64,000 nt of DNA from the NCBI RefSeq assembly GCF_019645835.1, contig NZ_CP080998.1, forward strand, positions 372,001 to 436,000. Direction: 5' to 3'. Both the position numbers and the translations under genes were made by a program. This document shows positions 7,368 to 16,482 of the stretch, in pieces (the first letter of the stretch is position 1; each line of letters starts with the position of its first letter). The notes below the pieces were generated by a model that saw nothing but the letters and a program-made list of their open reading frames with translations, did no database searches and was not told where the DNA came from. Source of the stretch: Mycolicibacterium holsaticum DSM 44478 = JCM 12374 (GTDB taxonomy: Bacteria > Actinomycetota > Actinomycetes > Mycobacteriales > Mycobacteriaceae).

Positions 7368-7913
7368 TCAGCGCGCCACGCTGGCGTGCGCGGCGCCGCA
7401 GATGAACACCGCCATCCGCGCGGGGATGTCACCGGGGTTGCGCCAGCGGTGCCGGGTGCCGTTCTGTACGACGGTGTCGCCCGGCCGCAGCGTCACCTCG
7501 GCGCCGTCGTCGAGTTCGAGGACGACGGTGCCCTCCAACACCACCTCGAAGTCGATCGTGTCGGTGGTGTGCATGCCGGGATCCGAGGGATCCATGTACC
7601 CGAGCATCCCGGGCAGCAGGTCCTCGATCTCGGCGAGCGCCTTCTCCATGTCCACCGCCCGGGCTTCGGAGGAACCGCGCGACGGCGGCAGCGTGAGCAT
7701 CGCGAAGCGAAAGCCACCGATGGGCGGAAAGTAACTGTGCCACTGCGGCATCGAGCCGTCGTCGGGAAACTCTGGCGCCTTGTCGCTGCCCCACAACTGA
7801 TGGAACTCGGCGCCAGGCATCAACCCCGGGCGGGCGGGCTGCACTGTGTCGTCGCTGACGAACACCGACTTTCCTGCGGCGTCGTGTCCGGTGACCACTC
7901 GGCGTATCTGCAT
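7368..7913 (-). CDS. Cupin-domain protein
   Basis: A 181-residue protein whose C-terminal half is a single cupin barrel: DFEVVLEGTVVLELDDG (motif 1 region) and LRPGDTVVQNGTRHRWRNPGD (motif 2, with His). Motif 1 lacks the usual HxH, so metal binding may be reduced. The N-terminal half carries a conserved VVTGHDAAGKSVFVSDD strand typical of actinobacterial cupins that bind a small ligand. ATG 7913 gives the family start. It diverges from the alkylsulfatase gene with 51 bases between starts, so a shared promoter region is likely. Confidence 0.8.
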   Translation of the reverse strand: MQIRRVVTGHDAAGKSVFVSDDTVQPARPGLMPGAEFHQLWGSDKAPEFPDDGSMPQWHSYFPPIGGFRFAMLTLPPSRGSSEARAVDMEKALAEIEDLLPGMLGYMDPSDPGMHTTDTIDFEVVLEGTVVLELDDGAEVTLRPGDTVVQNGTRHRWRNPGDIPARMAVFICGAAHASVAR

Positions 7914-7964
7914 GGGTGCAGTGAACCACCTCCGCCACGGTCGACGGGTGCATATCGTGGCGGG

Positions 7965-9842
7965 ATGACACAGAAGCCGCCGACCGCCGTCATCGAATCC
8001 GCGCACCGCGCACACTTCAGTGACCTGCCGTTCGGCGACACCGCAGACTTCGACGACGCCGACCGCGGATTCCTTGCGGCGCTGAGCCCGTGCGTGATCA
8101 CCGCCGCCGATGGCAGGGTGGTGTGGGACAACGACGCCTACGCGTTCCTGCACGGCGACGCGCCGACCTCGGTGCACCCCAGCCTGTGGCGGCAAAGCCA
8201 ATTGTGCGCCAAGCAAGGGCTATACGAGGTCGTCGAGGGCATCTACCAGGTACGCGGATTCGACCTGTCCAACATCAGCTTCATCGAGGGCGACAGCGGC
8301 GTCATCGTCATCGACCCGCTGATCTCCACCGAAACCGCGGCCGCCGCGCTCGCCCTGTACCGCGCGCACCGCGGTGATCGGCCCGTCCTCGCGGTCATTT
8401 ATACCCACAGCCACGTCGACCACTTCGGCGGTGTGCTCGGCGTGACCACCCAGGCCGACGTCGACGCGGGCAAGGTCGCGGTCATCGCACCCGAGCACTT
8501 CACCGAACATGCCGTGCAGGAGAACGTCTATGCCGGAACAGCGATGGCCCGGCGCGCCACCTACATGTACGGCACCTCGTTGCCGATCGGCGTGCAGGGC
8601 CAGGTCGGCTGCGGCCTCGGCCAACGCACCTCGACCGGTGAGGTCGCGTTGATCGTGCCGACCGTCGACATCAAACACACCGGCGAGACCCACACCGTCG
8701 ACGGCGTCGAGATCGAGTTCCAGATGGCCCCGGGCACCGAGGCGCCCGCCGAGATGCACTTCTACTTTCCGCGCTACCGCGCGCTGTGCATGGCCGAGAA
8801 CGCCACGCACAACCTGCACAACCTGTTGACGCTGCGCGGCGCGCTGGTGCGCGACCCGCACGTGTGGGCCGGCTACCTCACCGAGGCGATCGACACGTTC
8901 GCGGGCCGCACCGACGTCGTGTTCGCGTCGCATCACTGGCCGACGTGGGGACACGACCGCATCGTCGACTACCTGTCGGTGCAACGAGATCTGTACGCCT
9001 ATCTGCACGATCAGACGCTGCGAATGCTCAACCAGGGCTTCACCGGCGTCGAGATCGCCGAGCAGTTCCAGTTGCCGCCCGCACTGCACAAGGCCTGGCA
9101 CACCCACGGCTACTACGGCTCGGTCAGCCACAACGTCAAGGCGGTCTACCAGCGCTACATGGGCTGGTTCGACGGCAATCCCGGCCGGCTGTGGCCGCAC
9201 CCGCCCGACGCGATCGGGCCGCGCTACGTGGCGGCGATGGGCGGCGCCGACCGCGTCGTCGAGCTCGCCAAAGAAGCCTTCGACTCCGGTGATTTTCGCT
9301 GGGCGGCAACGCTTCTCGACCACGTCATCTTCACCGACGAGAACCATCGCGGGGCGCGCGAACTCTACGCCGACACGCTGGAACAGCTGGCCTACGGCGC
9401 GGAGAACGCCGTGTGGCGCAACTTCTTCCTGTCCGGGGCCACCGAACTGCGCGACGGTAACTTCGGCACCGCCACCCAGTCGACGTCGCCGACACTGCTG
9501 GCCCAGCTCACCCCGGAGCAGGTCTTCGACAGCCTCGCCCTCAACGTAAACGGCCCCCGGGCATGGGATCTGGACATCGCCGTGGACGTGGTGTTCCTCG
9601 ACGCCGGTACGAACTACCGGTTGACGTTGCGCAACGGGGTGCTGGTGCACCGCAAGGTGCCCGCCGACGAGGCCACCGCGCACGCCACCGTCAAGCTTGC
9701 GAACAAGTTGCGGCTCTTGGCGTTTGCCGCCGGCGACAACGATTCGCCCGGCCTAAAGATCACCGGTGACGGTGCGGCGCTGACGTCGCTGCTGGCGGCG
9801 GTGGACCGGCCCGATCCGGCGTTCAACATCGTCACGCCCTGA
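7965..9842 (+). CDS. SDS hydrolase-type alkyl/aryl sulfatase (metallo-beta-lactamase fold)
   Basis: A 625-residue protein near the usual size of SdsA1-type alkylsulfatases. The dinuclear zinc site is seen in VIYTHSHVDHFGGV (HxHxDH, about residue 150), with AENATHNLHN and FASHHWPTWG giving further ligands. A dimerisation region follows, and the C-terminus (from about residue 500) is an SCP2-like domain (VDVVFLDAGTNYRLTLRNGVL). It would cleave primary alkyl sulfates, giving sulfate and an alcohol. No signal peptide is evident. It corresponds to Rv3762c by position, from memory. Confidence 0.9.
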   Translation: MTQKPPTAVIESAHRAHFSDLPFGDTADFDDADRGFLAALSPCVITAADGRVVWDNDAYAFLHGDAPTSVHPSLWRQSQLCAKQGLYEVVEGIYQVRGFDLSNISFIEGDSGVIVIDPLISTETAAAALALYRAHRGDRPVLAVIYTHSHVDHFGGVLGVTTQADVDAGKVAVIAPEHFTEHAVQENVYAGTAMARRATYMYGTSLPIGVQGQVGCGLGQRTSTGEVALIVPTVDIKHTGETHTVDGVEIEFQMAPGTEAPAEMHFYFPRYRALCMAENATHNLHNLLTLRGALVRDPHVWAGYLTEAIDTFAGRTDVVFASHHWPTWGHDRIVDYLSVQRDLYAYLHDQTLRMLNQGFTGVEIAEQFQLPPALHKAWHTHGYYGSVSHNVKAVYQRYMGWFDGNPGRLWPHPPDAIGPRYVAAMGGADRVVELAKEAFDSGDFRWAATLLDHVIFTDENHRGARELYADTLEQLAYGAENAVWRNFFLSGATELRDGNFGTATQSTSPTLLAQLTPEQVFDSLALNVNGPRAWDLDIAVDVVFLDAGTNYRLTLRNGVLVHRKVPADEATAHATVKLANKLRLLAFAAGDNDSPGLKITGDGAALTSLLAAVDRPDPAFNIVTP

Positions 9843-9850
9843 CCGCCCGA

Positions 9851-10624
9851 TTACGGAATTCCGCCGTCCACGCGGATGATCGACCCCGAGGTGTAGCTGG
9901 ACGCATCCGACATCAGATACAAAGCCGCGCCGATGATCTCGGGTGGATTGCCGAGCCGCTTCAACGCGAAGTGCTGCGCACCCTTCGTCGTCGCGGGAAT
10001 GTCCCAGGCCTTGCTGATGTCGGTCAGAAACGGCCCGGGCATCAGCGTGTTGACCCGCACCGTCGGCCCGTACGCCAGCGCCAACCCCTCGGTCAACGCG
10101 TTGAGCCCGGCCTTGGCCGCCGAATACGGCAGCTGCGCGGGCTGCGGGCGCCGCGACCCGCTGGAGCTGACGTTGATGATCGACCCGCCGCCGTCGGCCA
10201 CCATCCGTTCCCCGACCAGCGCCGACAGCCGGAACGGGCCCTTGAGGTTGAGGTTGATCACCGAGTCGAACAGCTTCTCGGTGACCGAGCTCAGCGATTC
10301 GTACAGCGGCGACATGCCCGCGTTGTTGATCAGCACGTCGACCTTGCCGAACTGCTCGTAGGAGGCGGCCACCAACCCGTCGAGCTCATCCCACCGGCCG
10401 ACGTGCACCTGATAGGGGAACGCCTTGCGGCCCGTCGCCTCGGCGATCTCCGAGGCGGTGGCCACGCAGGTGTCGTATTTGCGGCTGGCGATGACCACGT
10501 CGGCGCCGCAGTGCGCGGCCGCGAACGCCATCTCCCGGCCGAGCCCGCGGCTGCCGCCGGTGACCAACACCACCCGGTCGGTCAAATCGAAAAGGTCAGC
10601 TGCAAATCCCTTGTCGGATCCCAT
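9851..10624 (-). CDS. Short-chain dehydrogenase/reductase (classical SDR)
   Basis: A 257-residue classical SDR. The cofactor motif is VLVTGGSRGLGREMA (TGxxxGxG, about residue 21), the structural motif is INNAGMSPLYE, and the active site shows NVSSSGS and YSAAKAGLNA (YxxxK). The C-terminus SGSIIRVDGGIP is typical of FabG-like enzymes. The substrate is not known. It starts 18 bp from the divergent phosphatase gene, so the promoters overlap or the transcripts are leaderless. Confidence 0.88.
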   Translation of the reverse strand: MGSDKGFAADLFDLTDRVVLVTGGSRGLGREMAFAAAHCGADVVIASRKYDTCVATASEIAEATGRKAFPYQVHVGRWDELDGLVAASYEQFGKVDVLINNAGMSPLYESLSSVTEKLFDSVINLNLKGPFRLSALVGERMVADGGGSIINVSSSGSRRPQPAQLPYSAAKAGLNALTEGLALAYGPTVRVNTLMPGPFLTDISKAWDIPATTKGAQHFALKRLGNPPEIIGAALYLMSDASSYTSGSIIRVDGGIP

Positions 10625-10641
10625 CGCTCTATGGTGTCACG

Positions 10642-11250
10642 GTGCAGTTGCTACTCATCCGGCATGCGTTGCCGCACCGCAGTGAACCGGGGCAGGGCTC
10701 CGATCCCGACCTGTCCGCAGAGGGCGTCGAACAGGCGGCGAGGCTGCCCGACGCACTGGCACGGTTCCCGATCACCCGGCTGCTCAGCAGCCCGCAGCGC
10801 CGCGCGATCCAGACCGCGCAGCCGGTCGCCGACGCGCTGGGCCTTCCGGTCGAAATCGATGCGCGGCTCGCCGAATACGACCGGGACCTCGCGCACTACA
10901 TCCCGATCGAGCAGATCGCCGCGGAGTTCCCCGAGGAGCTGGCCCGGCTGGCCAGCGGACACCTGCCCAGCAGCGTGGACGAGGGCGCGTTCCTGGCCCG
11001 CATCAACGAGGCCGTCCAGGACGCGGTGGCCGCGGGCAGCCACGAGGACACTGTCGCGGTGTTCAGCCACGGCGGCGTGATCAACGGCCTGCTGCACACG
11101 ATCCTGCGCACCGAGAAGGTGCTGTGCGTCAATGTCGACTACGCCGGCGTCACCCGGCTGCTGTCCTCCCGCGAGGGTCCGCTGTACGTGGCGTCGGTGA
11201 ACGGCACCGAACACGTATGGGATCTGCTGCCGCGAAACCTTCGGTGGTGA
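10642..11250 (+). CDS. Histidine phosphatase family protein (phosphoglycerate mutase-like)
   Basis: A 202-residue protein starting MQLLLIRHALPHRSE, the RHx motif with the phosphorylated His at residue 8. LLSSPQRRAIQTAQP holds the second-arginine region, and AVFSHGGVINGLL carries the second catalytic His. GTG 10642 is the start. The exact substrate cannot be told. It lies upstream of and in line with the kinase-like gene at 11295. Confidence 0.85.
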   Translation: MQLLLIRHALPHRSEPGQGSDPDLSAEGVEQAARLPDALARFPITRLLSSPQRRAIQTAQPVADALGLPVEIDARLAEYDRDLAHYIPIEQIAAEFPEELARLASGHLPSSVDEGAFLARINEAVQDAVAAGSHEDTVAVFSHGGVINGLLHTILRTEKVLCVNVDYAGVTRLLSSREGPLYVASVNGTEHVWDLLPRNLRW

Positions 11251-11294
11251 GCGCTTGCGCGAACCGCCCATCAGGCAGGTGGTAGACAAAGGCC

Positions 11295-12320
11295 GTGACT
11301 ACTTCCCCGGAGGGACTGGACCTCGCCGCACTGGACCGTCATCTGCGTTCGGTCGGCATCGCCCGCGCCGGTGAGCTGCGCGCCGAGTTGATCGCCGGCG
11401 GCCGGTCCAACCTGACGTTCCTGGTGCGCGACGACGCGTCGAAGTGGGTGCTTCGACGGCCGCCGCTGCAGGGCCTGACCCCGTCGGCACACGACATGGT
11501 CCGCGAGTACCGGGTGGTCGCCGCGCTGGCCGACACCCCGGTCCCGGTGGCGCCCGCGGTGACGATGAGCGACGACGACGCCGTGCTGGGCGCGCCGTTC
11601 CAGATGGTCGAGTACGTGTCCGGGCGGGTGGTGCGCTACGCCAGCGAGCTCGAGCAGCTCGGCGACAAGACCGCGATCAGCGACTGCGTGGACGCGTTGA
11701 TCAAGGTGCTCGCCGACCTGCACTCCGTCGACCCGGAGGCGGTCGGGCTCGGCGACTTCGGCAAGCCCAGCGGATATCTGGAACGTCAGGTCCGGCGCTG
11801 GGGCGGCCAGTGGGAGCTGGTGCGCCGGGACGACGACCCCCACGACGCCGACGTCAGACGCCTGCACGGCGTCCTGGCCGAGGCGATCCCCGCGCAGAGC
11901 CGCAGCTCGATCGTGCACGGCGACTACCGCATCGACAACACGATGCTCGACGCGGACGACGCCACGAAGGTGCTGGCGGTGCTGGACTGGGAGATGTCCA
12001 CCCTCGGCGACCCGATCAGCGATGCCGCGCTGATGTGCGTGTACCGCCACCCGATGTTCAACGTCATCCACGCCAGCTCGGCGTGGGCGTCACCGCTGAT
12101 GCCCGACGTCGACGACCTGGCCAACCGGTACGCGGCGGCGTCGGGTCAGTCGCTGGACAACTGGGACTTCTACCTGGCGCTCGGGTGCTTCAAGGTGGCG
12201 ATCATCGCCGCGGGCATCGCCTACCGCGCCCGGATGGGCGGCGGCGTCGCCGACGATGCGGGGCAGGTGGACGAAGCGGTCGGCCCGCTGATCGCCGAGG
12301 GCCTCAAGACGCTGGCCTAA
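11295..12320 (+). CDS. Aminoglycoside phosphotransferase-family protein (FadE36-like)
   Basis: A 341-residue APH/ChoK-fold protein. The nucleotide region reads GGRSNLTFLVRD, the catalytic loop SIVHGDYRIDNTMLD (HGDxxxxN) and the metal site AVLDWEMSTLGDP (DW in place of DFG). In M. tuberculosis the corresponding gene is annotated fadE36 although this domain is a kinase, not an acyl-CoA dehydrogenase. Kinases of this family phosphorylate small molecules, and some are tied to acyl-CoA dehydrogenases in hydroxy-acid breakdown; the substrate here is unknown. Confidence 0.85.
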   Translation: MTTSPEGLDLAALDRHLRSVGIARAGELRAELIAGGRSNLTFLVRDDASKWVLRRPPLQGLTPSAHDMVREYRVVAALADTPVPVAPAVTMSDDDAVLGAPFQMVEYVSGRVVRYASELEQLGDKTAISDCVDALIKVLADLHSVDPEAVGLGDFGKPSGYLERQVRRWGGQWELVRRDDDPHDADVRRLHGVLAEAIPAQSRSSIVHGDYRIDNTMLDADDATKVLAVLDWEMSTLGDPISDAALMCVYRHPMFNVIHASSAWASPLMPDVDDLANRYAAASGQSLDNWDFYLALGCFKVAIIAAGIAYRARMGGGVADDAGQVDEAVGPLIAEGLKTLA

Positions 12321-12340
12321 GCGCGGCGGGTTGCCACAGG

Positions 12341-12486
12341 TTTTCCGCGAAACGTACGTTAACGCGGCCGCCTCTCGCTCTTTTCCTCGTTAACGTACAT
12401 CTCGCGAACGTGTCGGTGTGCGGATGCAATATTCGCGCGTGGAAGACGTCTTTCTGGGCAGCGAAGCACTCGCCAAAGGCAAGCTC
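12341..12486 (+). repeat. 146-bp duplicated 5' region of an AbiEi-like gene (copy 1)
   Basis: This stretch aligns without gaps to 63483-63628 with about 135 of 146 identical bases (counted by eye). It covers the inverted-repeat upstream region and the first 20 or so codons of the gene at 63566. After base 12486 the similarity stops abruptly. Confidence 0.85.
12354..12398. promoter_or_regulatory. Inverted-repeat candidate operator GTACGTTAACG-N23-CGTTAACGTAC (copy 1)
   Basis: Arms 12354-12364 and 12388-12398 are perfect complements with a 23-nt spacer. The same structure, with one base change, precedes the intact AbiEi-like gene at 63496-63540. AbiEi-type antitoxins are known to repress their own promoters through inverted repeats, so an autoregulatory operator is a reasonable inference. 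Confidence 0.55.
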
Positions 12487-12522
12487 GCTGGGGAAACGCC
12501 AGAACTAGCCGCGGGCGCCTAG
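12424..12522 (+). pseudogene. Truncated remnant of an AbiEi-like gene
   Basis: From ATG 12424 the frame reads MQYSRVEDVFLGSEALAKG, matching the start of the protein at 63566 (MQYSPMGDVFLGSEALAKG). It then leaves homology and meets a TAG at 12520-12522 after 32 codons. The end runs antisense into the last codons of the LapA gene. The rest of the gene is missing, so this is a 5' fragment left by deletion or partial duplication. Confidence 0.75.
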
Positions 12523-12879
12523 GTTTTTCTTGGCCGCCCGGCGCAACTGAACCATGCGGGCGGTGCCGATCGCGACGGTCAACAGCCCGCCGCACACCGC
12601 GGCCAGCAGAATCGCCACGCCCACAGGCAGATTCCACTCCCACACGAAGAAATTGATCGTGGTCGAGTCGGTGTTCTGCATGATGAACACCAGCAGCACG
12701 ATCAGGATCACGAACCCGGTGATCAACGCCGACCACAGCGCCGCGGCGCGGGTGAACTTGACCGCGGACTCCGGGTGCAGCAGGTACTCACCCGCGGTGC
12801 CGGTCGCCTCAGGCGGGGTTCCCCTTGAGGGCTCGCGGGCAGGTTCGGGTACCGGCTGCCGCGCGGGATCGCTGGTCAT
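12505..12879 (-). CDS. LapA-domain (DUF1049) membrane protein
   Basis: A 124-residue protein with a Pro-rich cytoplasmic N-terminus (QPVPEPAREPSRGTPPE) and two transmembrane segments: ALITGFVILIVLLVFIMQNT and GVAILLAAVCGGLLTVAIG. The FIMQNTDSTTINFFVWEWNLPVG segment between them is typical of the LapA domain. The C-terminus is basic (RRAAKKNLGARG). ATG 12879 is followed directly by family sequence. Position between the kinase gene and proX matches Rv3760 as I recall. Confidence 0.85.
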   Translation of the reverse strand: MTSDPARQPVPEPAREPSRGTPPEATGTAGEYLLHPESAVKFTRAAALWSALITGFVILIVLLVFIMQNTDSTTINFFVWEWNLPVGVAILLAAVCGGLLTVAIGTARMVQLRRAAKKNLGARG

Positions 12880-12963
12880 GGATCCATCTTGACCCTTTCG
12901 TACGGCGAATGAAACCACCAGTCGATAGTGTCGGCAGACAAGTGCGCCGAAAGGACTCCAGGC

Positions 12964-13914
12964 ATGGGCAACGTCGCCAGGTGGAAGGTGGCCGTGCTGG
13001 CGTTGCTGCTCGGGCTGGTGGGCACCGCGCTGACCGCCTGCGGCAGCTCCAATCCGCTGGGCGGCGGAACGGTGTCCGGGGACCTCAAGACGATCGCCGT
13101 CGGCTCCGCGGACTTCCCGGAGAGCAAGATCCTCGCCGAAATCTACGCGCAGGCCTTGGAAGCCAACGGCTTCACGATCTCCCGCCAATTCGGCATCGGC
13201 AGCCGCGAAACCTACGTCCCGGCGGTCCGGGACCACTCCATCGACCTGATCCCCGAATACACCGGCAACCTGTTGAACTACTTCGACCCGACGTCGACCG
13301 TGACGAAACCCGACGCGATCGAGTTGGCCCTGCTGCGGGTGCTTCCCGGTGACCTGTCGATGCTGCCGCCCTCGCCGGCCGAGGACAAGGACACCGTCGC
13401 CGTCACCCGCGAGACCGCCGAGAAGTGGAACCTCAAGACCATCGGCGATCTCGCCGCGCACTCCGCCGAGGTCAAGTTCGGTGGGCCCTCGGAATTCCTC
13501 GACCGCGCCGAGGGCCTGCCCGGGCTCAAACAGAACTACGGCCTCGATATCCCGCGGGGCAACTTCGTCTCGATCAACGACGGCGGCGGCCCGGCGACGG
13601 TGCGCGCGCTGGTCGACGGTACCGTGACCGCCGCCAACATCTTCAGCACCGCACCGGCGATCCCGCAGAACGACCTCGTGGTCCTCGAGGATCCCAAGAA
13701 CAACTTCCCGGCCGCCAACGTCATGCCGCTGGTCAGCTCGCAGAAGAAGTCCGACGAGCTCAAGACCGTGCTCGATGCGGTCTCGGCCAAACTCACCACC
13801 GAGGCGCTCATCGAGATGAACAGCGCGGTTTCGGGTAACGCCGGCGTCGATCCCGACGAGGCCGCCCGAAAATGGGTCCAGGACAACGGCTTCGACAAGC
13901 CGGTCAGCGGATGA
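12964..13914 (+). CDS. proX: Osmoprotectant ABC transporter substrate-binding lipoprotein ProX
   Basis: A 316-residue lipoprotein with signal VAVLALLLGLVGTALTAC (lipobox LTAC). The mature part is an OpuAC/ProX-type binding protein (IAVGSADFPESKILAEIYAQ, LIPEYTGNLLNYFD). It would capture glycine betaine, choline or similar compounds outside the membrane and pass them to ProW/ProZ. ATG 12964 is chosen because it heads the signal peptide and has AAAGGA upstream. The stop overlaps the ATG of proV (ATGA), beginning a tightly coupled four-gene transporter operon. Confidence 0.92.
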   Translation: MGNVARWKVAVLALLLGLVGTALTACGSSNPLGGGTVSGDLKTIAVGSADFPESKILAEIYAQALEANGFTISRQFGIGSRETYVPAVRDHSIDLIPEYTGNLLNYFDPTSTVTKPDAIELALLRVLPGDLSMLPPSPAEDKDTVAVTRETAEKWNLKTIGDLAAHSAEVKFGGPSEFLDRAEGLPGLKQNYGLDIPRGNFVSINDGGGPATVRALVDGTVTAANIFSTAPAIPQNDLVVLEDPKNNFPAANVMPLVSSQKKSDELKTVLDAVSAKLTTEALIEMNSAVSGNAGVDPDEAARKWVQDNGFDKPVSG

Positions 13915-15008
13915 TCGTCTTCGACGGCGTCACCAAACGGTATCCCGACGGCACCGTCGCCGTCGACGATCTGACCCTGGAGGTGCCGACGGGCACGCTC
14001 GCGGTGTTCGTCGGGCCGTCGGGCTGCGGTAAGACCACCTCGATGCGGATGATCAACCGGATGATCGACCCGACGTCGGGCACGCTGACCGTCAACGGCG
14101 ACGACGTCACCGCCGTCGACCCCGTGAAGCTGCGGCTGGGCATCGGTTACGTCATCCAGAGCGCGGGCCTGATGCCGCACCAACGCGTCGTCGACAACGT
14201 CGCAACGGTGCCGGTGCTCAAAGGCGAATCCCGGCGCGCCGCACGCAAAGCCGCACTCGGTGTACTCGAACGCGTCGGGCTGGATCCCGCGCTGGCCAAC
14301 CGCTATCCCGCCCAACTGTCCGGCGGCCAGCAGCAGCGGGTCGGGGTGGCGCGGGCGCTGGCCGCCGACCCGCCGATCCTGTTGATGGACGAGCCGTTCA
14401 GCGCGGTGGACCCCGTGGTCCGCGAAGAGCTGCAGACCGAAATCCTGCGGCTGCAAAGCGAACTGCAGAAGACGATCGTGTTCGTCACCCACGACATCGA
14501 CGAGGCCATCAAGATCGGGGAGAAGGTCGCGGTATTCGGTCGGGGTGGCGTGTTGCAGCAGTACGACGCACCGGCCCGGCTGCTGTCCAATCCGGCCAAC
14601 GATTTCGTCGCGGGGTTCATCGGTGCCGACCGCGGCTACCGAGGCCTGCAGTTCCGTCACTCCACCGGCCTTCCGCTGCATGACATCCGGTCCGTCACCG
14701 AAGCGGAGGTCGACGCGCTCGCCTTGGGCCCGGGCGACTGGGTGCTGGTCAAAAAGCCCGACGGCACCCCGTATGCATGGATCGACGCCGACGGGGTGCA
14801 GTTGCACCGCAACGGCAGCTCGCTCTACGACAGCACCACCGCGGGCGGATCGCTGTTCACCCCCGAGGACTCGTTGCGTCAGGCGCTCGACGCCGCGCTG
14901 TCGGCGCCGTCGGGCGTCGGGGTGGCCGTCGACGCCGACGGTAAGCCGATCGGCGGTGTGCTGGCCGACGACGTGCTGGCGGCGCTGAAGGAACAGCGGG
15001 CCGGCTAG
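13911..15008 (+). CDS. proV: Osmoprotectant ABC transporter ATP-binding protein ProV
   Basis: A 365-residue ABC ATPase. Walker A is GPSGCGKTTS (about residue 36), the signature motif is LSGGQQQRVGVA and Walker B is PILLMDEPFSAVDP. The C-terminal region after about residue 230 is a degenerate regulatory domain that in OpuA/ProV-type proteins often holds CBS repeats. It powers uptake through ProW and ProZ. Its start overlaps proX and its stop overlaps proW. Confidence 0.93.
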   Translation: MIVFDGVTKRYPDGTVAVDDLTLEVPTGTLAVFVGPSGCGKTTSMRMINRMIDPTSGTLTVNGDDVTAVDPVKLRLGIGYVIQSAGLMPHQRVVDNVATVPVLKGESRRAARKAALGVLERVGLDPALANRYPAQLSGGQQQRVGVARALAADPPILLMDEPFSAVDPVVREELQTEILRLQSELQKTIVFVTHDIDEAIKIGEKVAVFGRGGVLQQYDAPARLLSNPANDFVAGFIGADRGYRGLQFRHSTGLPLHDIRSVTEAEVDALALGPGDWVLVKKPDGTPYAWIDADGVQLHRNGSSLYDSTTAGGSLFTPEDSLRQALDAALSAPSGVGVAVDADGKPIGGVLADDVLAALKEQRAG

Positions 15009-15682
15009 TGCGCTACCTGCTGACCCATCTCGACGCGGCCTGGGCTCTGACGGTGATCCATGTGCGGCTGTCGTTGATCCCGATCGTGCTCGGGCTGCTG
15101 ATCGCCGTGCCGTTGGGCGCGCTGGTGCAGCGGACCGCCTACCTTCGGCGGTTGACGACCGTGACGGCGAGCATCATCTTCACCATTCCGTCGCTGGCGC
15201 TGTTCGTGGTGTTGCCGTTGATCATCCCGACCCGGATCCTCGACGAGGCCAACGTCATCGTCGCGCTGACGCTCTACACCTGCGCGCTGCTGGTGCGCGC
15301 GGTGCCCGAAGCGCTCGACGCCGTGCCCGAGGCGGTGCGCGACGCCGCCACCGCGGTCGGCTACCGCCCGCTGTTCCGGATGCTCAAGGTCGAACTACCG
15401 TTGTCGATTCCGGTGCTCGTCGCCAGCCTGCGCGTCATCGCGGTGACCAACATCTCGATGGTGTCGGTCGGGTCGGTGATCGGCATCGGCGGGCTGGGAA
15501 CCTGGTTCACCGAGGGCTACCAGTCCAACAAGAGCGATCAGATCATCGCGGGCATCATCGCGATCTTCCTGCTTGCCATCGTCGTCGACACCCTGATCAT
15601 GCTCGCCGGCCGGGCGGCGACGCCCTGGACCCGCACCGCGCGGATCAGCCGCGCCGACCGGATCAAGGCGGTCGCCGGATGA
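15008..15682 (+). CDS. proW: Osmoprotectant ABC transporter permease ProW
   Basis: A 224-residue permease with about five or six membrane segments. The cytoplasmic EAA loop reads AVPEAVRDAATAVGYRPLFRMLKVELPLSIPV, the contact with ProV. GTG 15008 overlaps the proV stop by one base. It forms the channel with ProZ. Confidence 0.9.
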   Translation: MRYLLTHLDAAWALTVIHVRLSLIPIVLGLLIAVPLGALVQRTAYLRRLTTVTASIIFTIPSLALFVVLPLIIPTRILDEANVIVALTLYTCALLVRAVPEALDAVPEAVRDAATAVGYRPLFRMLKVELPLSIPVLVASLRVIAVTNISMVSVGSVIGIGGLGTWFTEGYQSNKSDQIIAGIIAIFLLAIVVDTLIMLAGRAATPWTRTARISRADRIKAVAG

Positions 15683-16482
15683 GCCCGATGGACTTTCTTT
15701 CCGACGCGCTGTCGTTCATCTTCACCGCCGCCAACTGGGGCGGGCCTGCGGGCATCGCCGCGCGCATCGGTGAGCACGTGGAGTACACCGTGCTGGCGGT
15801 GGTCTTCTCGGTGCTGATCGCGGTCCCGATCGGGATGCTCATCGGGCACACCGGGCGGGGCACGTTCGTCATCGTCACCGGCGTCAACGCGTTGCGCGCG
15901 CTGCCCACGCTGGGGGTGCTGCTGCTCGGGGTACTGCTGTGGGGCCTCGGGTTGGTCCCGCCGACCGTCGCGCTGATGTTGCTGGGCATCCCGCCGCTGC
16001 TCGCAGGCACCTACGCCGGTATCGCCAACGTGGAGCCCACCGTCGTGGACGCGGCCCGCTCGATGGGCATGACCGAACGGCAGGTGCTGCTGCGCGTCGA
16101 GGTGCCCAACGCGCTACCGCTGATCCTGGGCGGGTTGCGCACCGCCACGTTGCAGATCGTGGCGACCGCGACCGTCGCGGCCTACGCCAGCCTCGGCGGC
16201 CTGGGCCGTTACCTGATCGACGGCATCAAGGTGCGCCAGTTCCACATCGCGTTGGTCGGCGCGCTGATGGTCACCGCGCTGGCGCTGATTTTCGACGCCG
16301 CGCTGGCGTTCGCTGTCTGGGTGTCGGTGCCCGGTTCCGGGCGGTTACAGAAACTGCGTCGCATGCCACAGCCGTTGCTCGACGACGAGGTCGCGCTCGA
16401 ATCCCGGCAGCGGGTGCCCGCGACCGGTGGTTCGGAGCCGCGCTACGGGCGAGGGGACCCGTCGCTTACCGTAGAGGGGTGA
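15679..16482 (+). CDS. proZ: Osmoprotectant ABC transporter permease ProZ
   Basis: A 267-residue permease of the same family as ProW, with the EAA loop PTVVDAARSMGMTERQVLLRVEVPNALP. The C-terminal 45 residues form a polar tail beyond the last membrane segment. ATG 15679 overlaps the proW stop (ATGA), and the stop overlaps the GTG of the next gene. Confidence 0.9.
   Translation: MSPMDFLSDALSFIFTAANWGGPAGIAARIGEHVEYTVLAVVFSVLIAVPIGMLIGHTGRGTFVIVTGVNALRALPTLGVLLLGVLLWGLGLVPPTVALMLLGIPPLLAGTYAGIANVEPTVVDAARSMGMTERQVLLRVEVPNALPLILGGLRTATLQIVATATVAAYASLGGLGRYLIDGIKVRQFHIALVGALMVTALALIFDAALAFAVWVSVPGSGRLQKLRRMPQPLLDDEVALESRQRVPATGGSEPRYGRGDPSLTVEG

Noticed and set aside
8220..9683. Antisense open frame within the alkylsulfatase gene
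   Set aside because: The sense strand encodes the HxHxDH metal site and SCP2 domain; the antisense product has no recognisable domain.
11295..12320. Acyl-CoA dehydrogenase identity for the fadE36-like gene
   Set aside because: The motifs (HGDxxxxN and the DW metal site) are those of an aminoglycoside-phosphotransferase-type kinase; no acyl-CoA dehydrogenase signature is present.
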